Shown: positions 1-6,918 of the stretch, piece by piece | Numbering within the stretch: the stretch's first letter is position 1 | Layout: the number at the start of each line of letters is the position of its first letter | Origin: Spirochaetota bacterium | Lineage (GTDB): Bacteria; Spirochaetota; JAGLSM01 | Direction of reading: 5' to 3' | Assembly (NCBI GenBank): GCA_023135745.1 | Contig: JAGLSM010000081.1 | Span: 1-7,846, forward strand | DNA: 7,846 bases | Notes under the pieces: model-generated | The model's database searches: none | Told to the model about the DNA's origin: nothing | Seen by the model: the letters and a program-made list of their open reading frames with translations, nothing else | Program-made: the position numbers and the translations under genes

Positions 1-1293
1 CTCCCAGGCTTCCTTGCTTGTTCTCAGGAGTGAAGTCAGGTTAAAAGGGCTTGTTATAAGATTGCCTTTTTTACCTGTTCTGACTTTGGTTAATTTGGAC
101 TTATTCATGCTTGTCGCGACAACCAGACATACATTTCTCTTAGCCTCTATTATCGGTTTTGTAATTTTATGATAACCCTGATCAGGAATTATCATTAATG
201 GACTGGCTGAAAACATATTTCTATAATTATTTTTTGGATCTATCACAACATTGTTTTTTAGATCAACTCCCCATCTTGAAAGAAAACTTTTATAGGAAGC
301 AGAAGATTCTCTCTCCGCCATAAAAATAGCAGGCTTTCCTGAATTCAGATATTTTTCTATTGCCTTTATCTCCATATCTGAAAAATTATCCTTGGGTCCC
401 GCAAGAACAAGAAGATCACAATCAGCAGGTATTTTTTTATTTATAACAATGTTGATCTTTTTTACGTTGAAACCGTCCTGAGTCATATAATCTTTTAGTT
501 TGGAAGCTCCATTTTGCGAACTGTTATCTATGTCCTGCTCGCTGTGTCCAAGGGTAAAATATATATTGAACTGTTTTGAACTAACCATGGTTATTAAAGA
601 AGAAGTAATAGCCTGTTCAACATAGGGAAATCTCACAGGTCTTCTCTTCGGACCCATCATCCTGAATTTCATATAATCGCCGGGCTCCAGCAGTTTGTAT
701 TTTTTTCCGTATTGAATCACGATCGATCCTACATGCCTGATTTTGTAACGGGAAACAAGTCCGGGCTGAGCGTGCGCGTCAACTATTTCATAGCTGAAGT
801 TGCGATTCTCCAGAGAGAACTCCTTAACCAGACTTTTTGCTCTTTCAATAGCATAAAGAACAGTCTGTGTAGTAAAGCCGATTTTTTCGGTTTTAAAAAC
901 CAATATTTTAACGGGAACCTTAACTCCCTTTATTACATCCATGGTCTGTCTTGCAAGAGAAAACCGCTTATTGGATGTTGTGTCAATCCTGAATATTTTA
1001 TTACGTGAAGCTATATAATATACAAGGACAAGAATTCCAAAAATAAGAAAAAGGGTCGCTGAAAGCTGAAGCCCCTTTTTTACCTGTTTACTCCCAAAAA
1101 GACTTTTAAGTCTCCCGGGTTCGAATATTATTATAGCAAGCAGTCCTATAACTCCAGGCAGCATCAGAGTATATGATATAATAGAAGGAATCGCATCTAT
1201 ACCTGAAATAAGTAACCCGAATATTAAAAGAAAAACAGAAGAAATGGAAATTACACTGTATTTCTGTTTAATCAAATTTTTAATTTTATCCAC
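1..1293 (-). CDS. gldG: GldG-like ABC transporter auxiliary protein (3' end beyond window)
   Basis: This frame is open for 431 codons from a GTG start to the window edge, so the C-terminus is missing. The start is set by AGGAGA at 1299-1304, five bases upstream, and lies 14 bases after the permease stop. Residues 12-30 and 37-57 form a membrane hairpin and 75-95 a third membrane segment. These are followed by RIDTTSNKRFSLARQT (102-117), the typical entry to the GldG extracytoplasmic domain. Further family features are PVKILVF (127-133), E226-Q-A-I-T, GHSE (249-252) and LAGPKDNFSDMEI (297-309), matching the ABC_transp_aux / GldG family. Members are membrane-anchored partners of an ABC-2 exporter; in Flavobacterium GldG is required for gliding, elsewhere the role is unclear. 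The arrangement ATPase-permease-this gene supports one complex. Family members often exceed 450 residues, so little may be missing before a C-terminal membrane anchor. The family call is firm; the transported substrate is unknown. Confidence 0.88.
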   Translation of the reverse strand, partial: MDKIKNLIKQKYSVISISSVFLLIFGLLISGIDAIPSIISYTLMLPGVIGLLAIIIFEPGRLKSLFGSKQVKKGLQLSATLFLIFGILVLVYYIASRNKIFRIDTTSNKRFSLARQTMDVIKGVKVPVKILVFKTEKIGFTTQTVLYAIERAKSLVKEFSLENRNFSYEIVDAHAQPGLVSRYKIRHVGSIVIQYGKKYKLLEPGDYMKFRMMGPKRRPVRFPYVEQAITSSLITMVSSKQFNIYFTLGHSEQDIDNSSQNGASKLKDYMTQDGFNVKKINIVINKKIPADCDLLVLAGPKDNFSDMEIKAIEKYLNSGKPAIFMAERESSASYKSFLSRWGVDLKNNVVIDPKNNYRNMFSASPLMIIPDQGYHKITKPIIEAKRNVCLVVATSMNKSKLTKVRTGKKGNLITSPFNLTSLLRTSKEAWE

Positions 1294-1298
1294 TTTTA

Positions 1299-1304
1299 TC
1301 TCCT
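1299..1304 (-). promoter_or_regulatory. Ribosome binding site for the gldG-like gene
   Basis: AGGAGA on the minus strand sits five bases before a GTG codon at 1291-1293. It fixes a GTG start for the auxiliary gene. No ATG with a comparable site lies nearby, and the first conserved membrane segment begins about 12 codons later. Confidence 0.7.
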
Positions 1305-1307
1305 AAA

Positions 1308-2021
1308 TTAGCGCAGTAGTTTGGCTTCTAATGATTTAACGGATATCGATAGACTAAAAACAATCCAGAGTAAGAAATATACAATGTGTTTGAAATCAAT
1401 AACTCCGCTGCCGAAATCGGTATAATGCCAGGTCGGCATAAACTCCTTTAATATGGTTCCCAAAGTTCCCTGGGTAGAACCCGCGACATTGTGAAGAAGA
1501 ATCATGATGATTGATATTCCAAAACCGAGAATACCTGCAACAATCTGACTCTCTGATATAGAAGTAGTTACCAGCCCAATGGAAACAAATACCGATGTTA
1601 TAAAAACAAGGCCAAGATATCCTGAGAATAGAGGACCAATCTCAATCGATCCGTTGAACATTATCAGAACAACATAAAACAAGGTCCCAATTATACAAAT
1701 CATAACCAATGTCATTGCCGCGAAAAATTTACCCAGAATTATCTGAGCTGGAGTAATAGGAGAAGTTAGAAGAAGCTCAATCGTTCCCGTCTTTTTTTCC
1801 TCCGCGATCAGGCGCATCGTAAGTAATGGAGCAATAAAAAGGAAAACAAACATACATAAACCAAGTATACCTTCATAAACGCTTGAATCTCTATACGCTG
1901 CAACCCCATGATAAAACTGAAAACCTATTATTCCAAAAAATATTGCCATAACTACATAGGCAACAGGTGAAACAAAATATGACTTAATCTCTCTTTTATA
2001 TATAGACCATATACTACTCAT
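1308..2021 (-). CDS. gldF: GldF-like ABC-2 type permease
   Basis: This is a 237-residue integral membrane permease of the ABC-2 family, the channel half of an exporter driven by the upstream ATPase. It has six predicted membrane segments, at about residues 18-37, 52-69, 99-121, 130-154, 158-176 and 212-230. After the second lies the family hallmark MRLIAEEKKTGTIELLLTSP (69-88), thought to form the coupling region that contacts the ATPase. SESQIVAGILGFG (156-168) is also typical. The frame stays open upstream to an ATG at 2063. I choose the ATG at 2019-2021 because a perfect AAGGAGG lies six bases before it and the resulting N-terminus, MSSIWSIYKREIKSYF, is the family's usual beginning. Its start overlaps the ATPase stop by 8 bases, so translation is probably coupled. 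The family is clear; the substrate is not. Confidence 0.9.
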   Translation of the reverse strand: MSSIWSIYKREIKSYFVSPVAYVVMAIFFGIIGFQFYHGVAAYRDSSVYEGILGLCMFVFLFIAPLLTMRLIAEEKKTGTIELLLTSPITPAQIILGKFFAAMTLVMICIIGTLFYVVLIMFNGSIEIGPLFSGYLGLVFITSVFVSIGLVTTSISESQIVAGILGFGISIIMILLHNVAGSTQGTLGTILKEFMPTWHYTDFGSGVIDFKHIVYFLLWIVFSLSISVKSLEAKLLR

Positions 2022-2976
2022 CATCGGCCTCCTTCGTAGTTTCTTCTTCAGAAGTTTCCTCATTCTTCGTCAGCTCTACAAATATGTCTTCAAGAGCAAT
2101 CTTCTGCAGAATCATAGAAAGAAGTCCTGACCCGCTGTCTAAAACAGCCTTTGCTATCTCTTCCCTCAGGTCTTTTCCTGAATCAACAGAAACAAGGAGT
2201 TTGTTATCCGCCTGCTCTATGACGGTGACATCTTCAAGAGCGTTCAGTTTTTCTACAGCATCATGAGGATTCCTTGCAACCTCAACTTCAATTCTAGACT
2301 GATTCGCAGACCCCTTTGTTAATTCTTCCTTAGTGTCGATAGTAACAATCTTTCCGTTGTTAATGATTATTACCTTCTCGCATGTCTGCTCAACCTCTGC
2401 AAGAATATGGGTCGAAATAATTATCGTCCTGTCTTCCGCCTTGAGATTGTTTATCAGTTTTCTTATTTCCCTTATCTGATTTGGATCAAGACCAACAGTA
2501 GGTTCGTCAAGAATAAGAATCTGCGGCTTATGAACAAGAGCACCCGCGAGACCAACACGCTGTTTGTATCCCTTAGAAAGGTTCCCGATTATTTTTGTAC
2601 TTTTATCCATGATGTTTACGTCTTTCATGGCATCATTAACATTGCTATCAATATCCTCTTTTTTAACGCCCTTTATCTCTGCGACAAAAGAAAGATAGTT
2701 CTTAACCCTCATCTCGTGATAAAGCGGCGGTTGTTCCGGAAGGTAGCCGATCTTTGATTTAATGGCAATAGGCTCATCATCAATATTGACATCCTCGATA
2801 AGTGCCGTTCCATCAGTAGCTGACATATAACCCGCAATTATCCTCATTGCTGTTGTCTTGCCTGCTCCATTAGGACCTAAGAATCCTACAACCTCGCCTT
2901 TTTCAATAGTAAATGAAATTCCGTCCAGAGCCTTGACCGGTCCAAACGTTTTTTTAAGATTTTCAACCTGAATCAT
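2014..2976 (-). CDS. gldA: GldA-like ABC transporter ATP-binding protein
   Basis: A cytoplasmic 320-residue ATPase that would power the ABC-2 permease encoded next. All nucleotide-binding motifs are intact: Walker A GPNGAGKTT (34-42), Q-loop region LPEQPPLY (79-86), signature LSKGYKQRVG (133-142), Walker B ILILDEP (153-159) with D157 and E158, D-loop GLDP (162-165) and switch histidine H190 in STH. The LSKGYKQRVGLAGAL version of the signature and the LPEQPPLY Q-loop are characteristic of the GldA / multidrug-type (DRA) ATPases. Residues from about 210 form the usual C-terminal accessory domain, and the protein ends in a strongly acidic tail (about 304-320, rich in E and D) that may be lineage specific. 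The ATG start is supported by AGAGG seven bases upstream. It is the first gene of a three-gene unit with a candidate promoter upstream. Function as an exporter ATPase is secure; the name gldA is by similarity and context only. Confidence 0.92.
   Translation of the reverse strand: MIQVENLKKTFGPVKALDGISFTIEKGEVVGFLGPNGAGKTTAMRIIAGYMSATDGTALIEDVNIDDEPIAIKSKIGYLPEQPPLYHEMRVKNYLSFVAEIKGVKKEDIDSNVNDAMKDVNIMDKSTKIIGNLSKGYKQRVGLAGALVHKPQILILDEPTVGLDPNQIREIRKLINNLKAEDRTIIISTHILAEVEQTCEKVIIINNGKIVTIDTKEELTKGSANQSRIEVEVARNPHDAVEKLNALEDVTVIEQADNKLLVSVDSGKDLREEIAKAVLDSGSGLLSMILQKIALEDIFVELTKNEETSEEETTKEADDE
2028..2034 (-). promoter_or_regulatory. Strong ribosome binding site deciding the permease start
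   Basis: AAGGAGG on the minus strand lies inside the last codons of the ATPase gene. Two ATG codons follow in tandem: 2022-2024 at a spacing of three bases and 2019-2021 at six bases. The second has the better spacing. The choice changes the protein by only one methionine, but it rules out the longer reading from 2063. Confidence 0.75.
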
Positions 2977-2983
2977 CTATTAA

Positions 2984-2988
2984 CCTCT
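2984..2988 (-). promoter_or_regulatory. Ribosome binding site for the gldA-like gene
   Basis: AGAGG on the minus strand lies seven bases before the ATG at 2974-2976. It supports that start as the beginning of the ATPase, matching the conserved MIQVENLKKTFG opening of the family. Confidence 0.6.
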
Positions 2989-3025
2989 GTTAAAATTTGT
3001 AATTATTCGTTTACAGTGGAAAGGA

Positions 3026-3055
3026 AAGATACTTTTTAATTGAGTTTATCGTCAA
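3026..3055 (-). promoter_or_regulatory. Candidate sigma70-type promoter of the gldAFG-like operon
   Basis: In the 126-base gap before the ATPase, the minus strand shows TTGACG (3050-3055) and, 18 bases further, TATCTT (3026-3031). The first matches the -35 consensus at five of six positions and the second the -10 at four of six. The expected transcript would begin near 3018-3020 and have a leader of about 42-45 bases. This would make the ABC genes a separate transcription unit from the radical SAM gene. It is a pattern match in AT-rich DNA only. No convincing terminator hairpin is seen in the gap, so read-through from upstream is possible. Confidence 0.45.
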
Positions 3056-3102
3056 GCCTTTAATTGGGATAAGAATCCTTGTGAACAATAATATCATTAA
3101 AA

Positions 3103-4083
3103 CTACTTACCAAACACCTTAGCAAGATTATCCTTGATTAATTTCACAGGTGTTTTTTCAGAATTACCACGAATACTTGTAAAACAAGCGCCACATTTAT
3201 TCGTCTTGGTAAATTTCTTCCTCATCTCTTTTTGGGTTTTGTATTTTTCCAGAATCAATCCACAGGGCGAAAGCATACCATCAGGTCCTACTATGCAGAA
3301 CCGCTCTCCGGCACGGCAGTTGCCAATATACTGCTTTTCAAAAAACTCAATCATTTTTGATAGATTATACTCAGATGTAAAGACTGTTTTATACTGTTTT
3401 TTATAAGCAAGTATTTCTTTAATTTTTTCTTTAAACTCAGGCATTTCATCCTCTGTTATTAAAAAATCATCCTTTTTGTTTGTCCGCAGCCAGGTATAAG
3501 TACTGAAATTCATACCCACATCCCATTTCCTTGCAAAATCAGCCATCTTAATAAGCTCCCTATAATTTTGCCTATGCACCACTCCACTCAGGGTAACTCC
3601 TTTATTAGGAACATCTTTGATTTCACTTAAAAATTTCTCGATCTTTTTAAACAACCCGGGAATAGTTCGAAAATCATCATGACGTTCATCAGGATAATCT
3701 AACGATATGGAAAACTCATCCACTCCGGCTTCACGTAAACTATCGTATCTTTTTTTTGTTAATAAAGCGGCATTTGTTGTCAAAATAATGAATGGATATC
3801 GGTTTTTCCTTTTTATCCCGCTTATGATCTGCTCCAGATCCTTCCTCATTAGAGGTTCCCCTCCGGAGAATTGTGCTACAACAGGTTTGAGTTTTTTAAA
3901 TATGGCCGCATATTCTTCAGGTGTAGCTCTCTTTTCATTGGGAATTGTACCGCCAAGGTGACAGTGTTTGCATCGTGCATTACATCCATAAGTAACCTCA
4001 AACGAAACACAAAACGGTTTTTTCAATATATAATTTTTTAACCCGCGGATCCCCATAGACAATGTACTTCGAAATGATGACAT
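3103..4083 (-). CDS. Radical SAM protein with SPASM/twitch-like C-terminus, substrate unknown
   Basis: A 326-residue enzyme with the radical SAM cluster motif C34-x3-C38-x2-C41 (YGCNARCKHCHLGG), which binds a [4Fe-4S] cluster that cleaves S-adenosylmethionine. FSGGEPL (72-78) is the SAM-binding GGE motif; TTNA (102-105) and SISLDYPDERHD (125-136) are further core strands. The C-terminal third has five cysteines, C256, C263, C274, C297 and C300, spaced like a SPASM or twitch domain that holds an auxiliary iron-sulfur cluster. CIVGPDGMLSPCG (263-275) is typical of that region. Such enzymes modify peptides, cofactors, sugars or lipids. No precursor peptide gene is visible nearby. The ATG start has AAGGA seven bases upstream (minus strand, near 4091-4095). 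It lies 120 bases downstream of the MMPL gene on the same strand, suggesting a shared pathway. It is not a clear HpnH, because that family has a different C-terminal domain. The fold is certain; the reaction is unknown. Confidence 0.88.
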   Translation of the reverse strand: MSSFRSTLSMGIRGLKNYILKKPFCVSFEVTYGCNARCKHCHLGGTIPNEKRATPEEYAAIFKKLKPVVAQFSGGEPLMRKDLEQIISGIKRKNRYPFIILTTNAALLTKKRYDSLREAGVDEFSISLDYPDERHDDFRTIPGLFKKIEKFLSEIKDVPNKGVTLSGVVHRQNYRELIKMADFARKWDVGMNFSTYTWLRTNKKDDFLITEDEMPEFKEKIKEILAYKKQYKTVFTSEYNLSKMIEFFEKQYIGNCRAGERFCIVGPDGMLSPCGLILEKYKTQKEMRKKFTKTNKCGACFTSIRGNSEKTPVKLIKDNLAKVFGK

Positions 4084-4203
4084 AAAATATTCCTTTCCTT
4101 ATAGTAAAATATTTTTAATTTTGTTTTTTATGCACTTAATATAATATTTTCCTGACAAAAATCCCCGAAAAATAATTGATTTAAAAATCTTTCCTATGAA
4201 ATA
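4084..4203 (-). other. AT-rich intergenic gap between MMPL and radical SAM genes
   Basis: A 120-base, very AT-rich spacer. Apart from the purine-rich ribosome binding site next to the radical SAM start, I find no clear hairpin terminator and no well-spaced promoter pair. TTGTCA is present on the minus strand but has no good -10 box at 16-18 bases. Co-transcription of the two neighbours is therefore possible but not shown. Confidence 0.4.
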
Positions 4204-6918
4204 TTATTTCTTTTTCAAAAATTCTATTAACTGAAGCAGTGCCGGAAGTACAGTAACCGCTACTATAAAAGTTGCCCCGACTCCAATAAGCGCCAACTGC
4301 CCTACAGAATTGAGTCCCTTATGAGACGCCCATAATAAGGAAGAAAAACCAACCATAGTAGTTATAGAAGACATAAAAATAGCACTACCCGTATGCTTTA
4401 TAACATATGGTATATAACTGTCACCTTCTTCCTTATATCTATGAAATACATGAACACCATGATCTATCCCGATACCTATAATAATTGGCAAGACAATAAC
4501 ATTTAGAAAATTGAATTTAATCTTAAAAATAAACATCAATCCCAACATCCAGGTAATACCCATCATTAAAGGTAAAAGAACCAATAAAGTATTTCCAATC
4601 TTCTTAAAATCAAGTAAGACTATAAGAAAAACTACAAAAGCTGAAATAATAAGTATCAATAACCCTTCATACGCGATTAATTGCAGGATATCATTAAAGA
4701 TTATTGTTTCACCGGAAGCTGACACTCTTTTCTTTTTTCCATTGAGTAAGATTTCTAATCCAACAATTTCACTCGCGTAGCGTTTAATATTATTACCATC
4801 AGATAAATCCACTCCATTGAAAACAAGCATAAATATTTCTGTGCTTTTTTTATTAATCCCCATAAAGGTTCTTCGCGTCTCCCACGGTAGATTAGCTCTT
4901 GTAATAGGGCTAACTGCAACCTTTTCCCTTAAAGTATTTAATTCACTTTTCTCTTTGCCTTTCACTGTCTTGAGTGATTCATCTTTTAATAACTTTCCGA
5001 TTTTCCGCATTACTTTGAGTTTTGCATTCTGCTGTTTGGGAATATACAAGCAAAGTGAGTTAACAAAATCAATAGTAGAACCTTTATCCTTGATCAATAC
5101 TTTTAGTATTTCTCCTTGCTTTTTTAAGCCTTTACTCATTTCTATTGAGATTATTTTATCTTTATAATTATTCAGTTTATTATAAAGGGCAGCCAAATTT
5201 TTGTATTCATTGATTAATATACTGTCTTTTATTTGTCCCTTTGGAACAGCTTTTTGTTTGAATACTTGATATGCTCTTTTATAAACATTCATTTTATAAG
5301 ATGGTATTTTCTTAGCGGGATACTTGCTTAGGTTAAGATAAATACTACTCAGTTTTTTATATTCTTTCTTAATAGTGTTTAACTCTTTTATACGCCGATC
5401 ATAGGCATCAAAGATCTTTTGCTCCTCAATAGGATCTTTTGCAATTACAACTGAAGGGGAGAGCGATATATCAAACATCTTATATATCTTTTTTTCAAGA
5501 GCATAGGATTTAAGCCCCGTCCCCTGTAGTTTTGAAAAATCATATTCAAAGGGAATCTTGCTAATAGAATTAATAGAAAAAACTAAAAACATAATGCTTA
5601 TAATTATAATTAGATAGCTGTATTTAAATACAGATTTAACCTTCGTCTCTTTCTTCTTTTTCTTTTTAACAAAAGTCAGCCATTTCATCTTTTCAAGGAT
5701 CACTAAGAGGGCAGTTAATACAGTAAACATGGAAATGTAACAAGAAACAATACCTAAACCTGCAATAAGACCAAATTCAGAAAATCCTTTAAACTTAGCT
5801 ATAAGTAATACAAAAAATGCAGCCGCTGTTGTAACCGCGGCCGTAAGCGTTGCCCTGCCGGTTTGTGATAACATAATATGAATAGCATCATAAGATGACT
5901 TGCCTTTTCTTCGCTCTTCGAAATAGCGATTGAGAAAATGAATACCAAAATCAATACCCAATCCCATTAATATGGCAATCAAAAAACCGGTGATAATATT
6001 TATATGCCCGATAAATAATTTAGCTAGTCCAAAAGACCATACCACACCCATAACCAGAGGTAATCCAATTATAATAATTGCACTCCATTTACGGAAATAC
6101 CCTAAAATAATCAAGGTAACCAGGATCAAGGCAACTATCGATGTCACATATAAATCTTGTGAGATTACAGCACTTTCATCTATTTTCTTTTTATATCTGC
6201 CTGCATACCCGACTTTAATAGAAGGATGATATTTCTGAGGATTGATTTTTTTCTCTATTTTTTTAATGGAATCAATAAATTGCTTAGCCCGCTCTAACCT
6301 GGCTGATAAAAATTTCGGTTTAATAAAAATGACAAGCATCTGTTTGTTCTTGCTGATATAGTATTCTTTTAATGACTGCTTTGAGTCATCTTTATTTTTA
6401 TACTTATCTTCAAGATCAGTAAAATCAAGTTTATATTTTTCACCAAGCAAATCAATATAAAATGGATTCGCCAGTTTTTTTTCAAGTTTTATTTTCTTAT
6501 TAAGCCTGTTATATATCACCCATAAATCAGGAAGATCCATAAAGAGAAGAGCGCGGTCTTCAAAAAATTCTTTTGGGATTCTATAATCGACATAACGCAC
6601 ATCAGGTAATTTTTCAACCTCTTTAGAAAAATCCCCGGCAAAGCGTTTGGCAGCTGCCACATTTTTCATCTCAATGCCAATAAGTACATAGCCGATTCCG
6701 CCAAATTTTTTAGCAAGCTTGTTTAGATTTTTAACACTCTCTTTTTCTTCAGGTAACAACGTCAATAAATCAGCATCAAGTTTTAATTGTGACATAAAAT
6801 AACCAAATACTAATGTTAGAGCAAACGCGACAACTAAAACCATTTTGGCTTTTTTTATTATTTGATCAATCAACTTGAATATCAGATTCTGAAACATACT
6901 TTGTTTTTTCTTAGGCAC
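4204..6918 (-). CDS. MMPL/RND-family transporter, HpnN-like
   Basis: A 904-residue inner-membrane transporter of the RND superfamily, MMPL/HpnN type; relatives move lipids or hydrophobic molecules using the proton gradient. Twelve membrane segments are seen: about 26-44, 254-273, 278-296, 304-325, 355-374, 382-408, 434-452, 747-769, 775-797, 802-822, 846-864 and 871-896. This is the duplicated 1+5/1+5 RND plan. Each half has the hallmark motif: GLGIDFGIHFLNRY (319-332) with D323 in segment 4 and GIGIDHGVHVFHRY (815-828) with D819 in segment 10, the likely proton-relay acids. DADLLTLLPEE (48-58) is the usual start of extracytoplasmic domain 1. Domain 2 (about 453-746) is larger, lysine-rich and mostly helical, with a repeated 20-residue motif. 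A cytoplasmic lysine run lies at 418-423. The start is GTG (6916-6918), overlapping the previous stop by 8 bases; its ribosome site (GGAT) is weak, so an ATG at 6895-6897 remains possible. The cargo is unknown. Confidence 0.9.
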   Translation of the reverse strand: MPKKKQSMFQNLIFKLIDQIIKKAKMVLVVAFALTLVFGYFMSQLKLDADLLTLLPEEKESVKNLNKLAKKFGGIGYVLIGIEMKNVAAAKRFAGDFSKEVEKLPDVRYVDYRIPKEFFEDRALLFMDLPDLWVIYNRLNKKIKLEKKLANPFYIDLLGEKYKLDFTDLEDKYKNKDDSKQSLKEYYISKNKQMLVIFIKPKFLSARLERAKQFIDSIKKIEKKINPQKYHPSIKVGYAGRYKKKIDESAVISQDLYVTSIVALILVTLIILGYFRKWSAIIIIGLPLVMGVVWSFGLAKLFIGHINIITGFLIAILMGLGIDFGIHFLNRYFEERRKGKSSYDAIHIMLSQTGRATLTAAVTTAAAFFVLLIAKFKGFSEFGLIAGLGIVSCYISMFTVLTALLVILEKMKWLTFVKKKKKKETKVKSVFKYSYLIIIISIMFLVFSINSISKIPFEYDFSKLQGTGLKSYALEKKIYKMFDISLSPSVVIAKDPIEEQKIFDAYDRRIKELNTIKKEYKKLSSIYLNLSKYPAKKIPSYKMNVYKRAYQVFKQKAVPKGQIKDSILINEYKNLAALYNKLNNYKDKIISIEMSKGLKKQGEILKVLIKDKGSTIDFVNSLCLYIPKQQNAKLKVMRKIGKLLKDESLKTVKGKEKSELNTLREKVAVSPITRANLPWETRRTFMGINKKSTEIFMLVFNGVDLSDGNNIKRYASEIVGLEILLNGKKKRVSASGETIIFNDILQLIAYEGLLILIISAFVVFLIVLLDFKKIGNTLLVLLPLMMGITWMLGLMFIFKIKFNFLNVIVLPIIIGIGIDHGVHVFHRYKEEGDSYIPYVIKHTGSAIFMSSITTMVGFSSLLWASHKGLNSVGQLALIGVGATFIVAVTVLPALLQLIEFLKKK
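5149..5364 (-). repeat. Two-copy helical motif within MMPL extracytoplasmic domain 2
   Basis: Residues 519-538 and 571-590 of the MMPL protein align without gaps: EYKKLSSIYLNLSKYPAKKI and EYKNLAALYNKLNNYKDKII. They share nine identical positions of 20 (E, Y, K, L, Y, L, Y, K, I), and most of the rest are similar. The copies start 52 residues apart. The pattern suggests a duplicated helix or helical hairpin in the domain between membrane segments 7 and 8. It is a protein-level repeat; the DNA has diverged. Confidence 0.5.

Noticed and set aside
712..1008. Plus-strand open frame of 98 codons
   Set aside because: It lies wholly antisense to the gldG-like gene, whose protein shows clear family motifs on the minus strand; the plus-strand product has no recognisable features.
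1308..2063. Longer permease reading from an ATG at 2063
   Set aside because: It would add a basic 14-residue extension within the ATPase tail and has no good ribosome site, whereas the ATG at 2021 has a perfect one at six bases.
2407..2757. Plus-strand open frame of 116 codons
   Set aside because: It is antisense to the Walker and signature motif region of the ABC ATPase, which is strongly conserved on the other strand.
3065..3080. Possible terminator hairpin GGAT-AAGA-ATCC after the radical SAM gene
   Set aside because: The stem is only four base pairs and is not followed by a run of T in the transcribed direction, so it is too weak to call.
3103..4083. Identification of the radical SAM gene as hpnH
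   Set aside because: The cluster motif context and the five-cysteine C-terminus differ from HpnH, and no hopanoid biosynthesis enzyme is visible in the window.
4817..5167. Plus-strand open frame of 116 codons, and similar ones at 3134-3406, 3707-3961, 4511-4780 and 5972-6229
   Set aside because: All are antisense to the radical SAM or MMPL genes and are explained by AT-rich coding DNA; no ribosome site or family pattern supports them.
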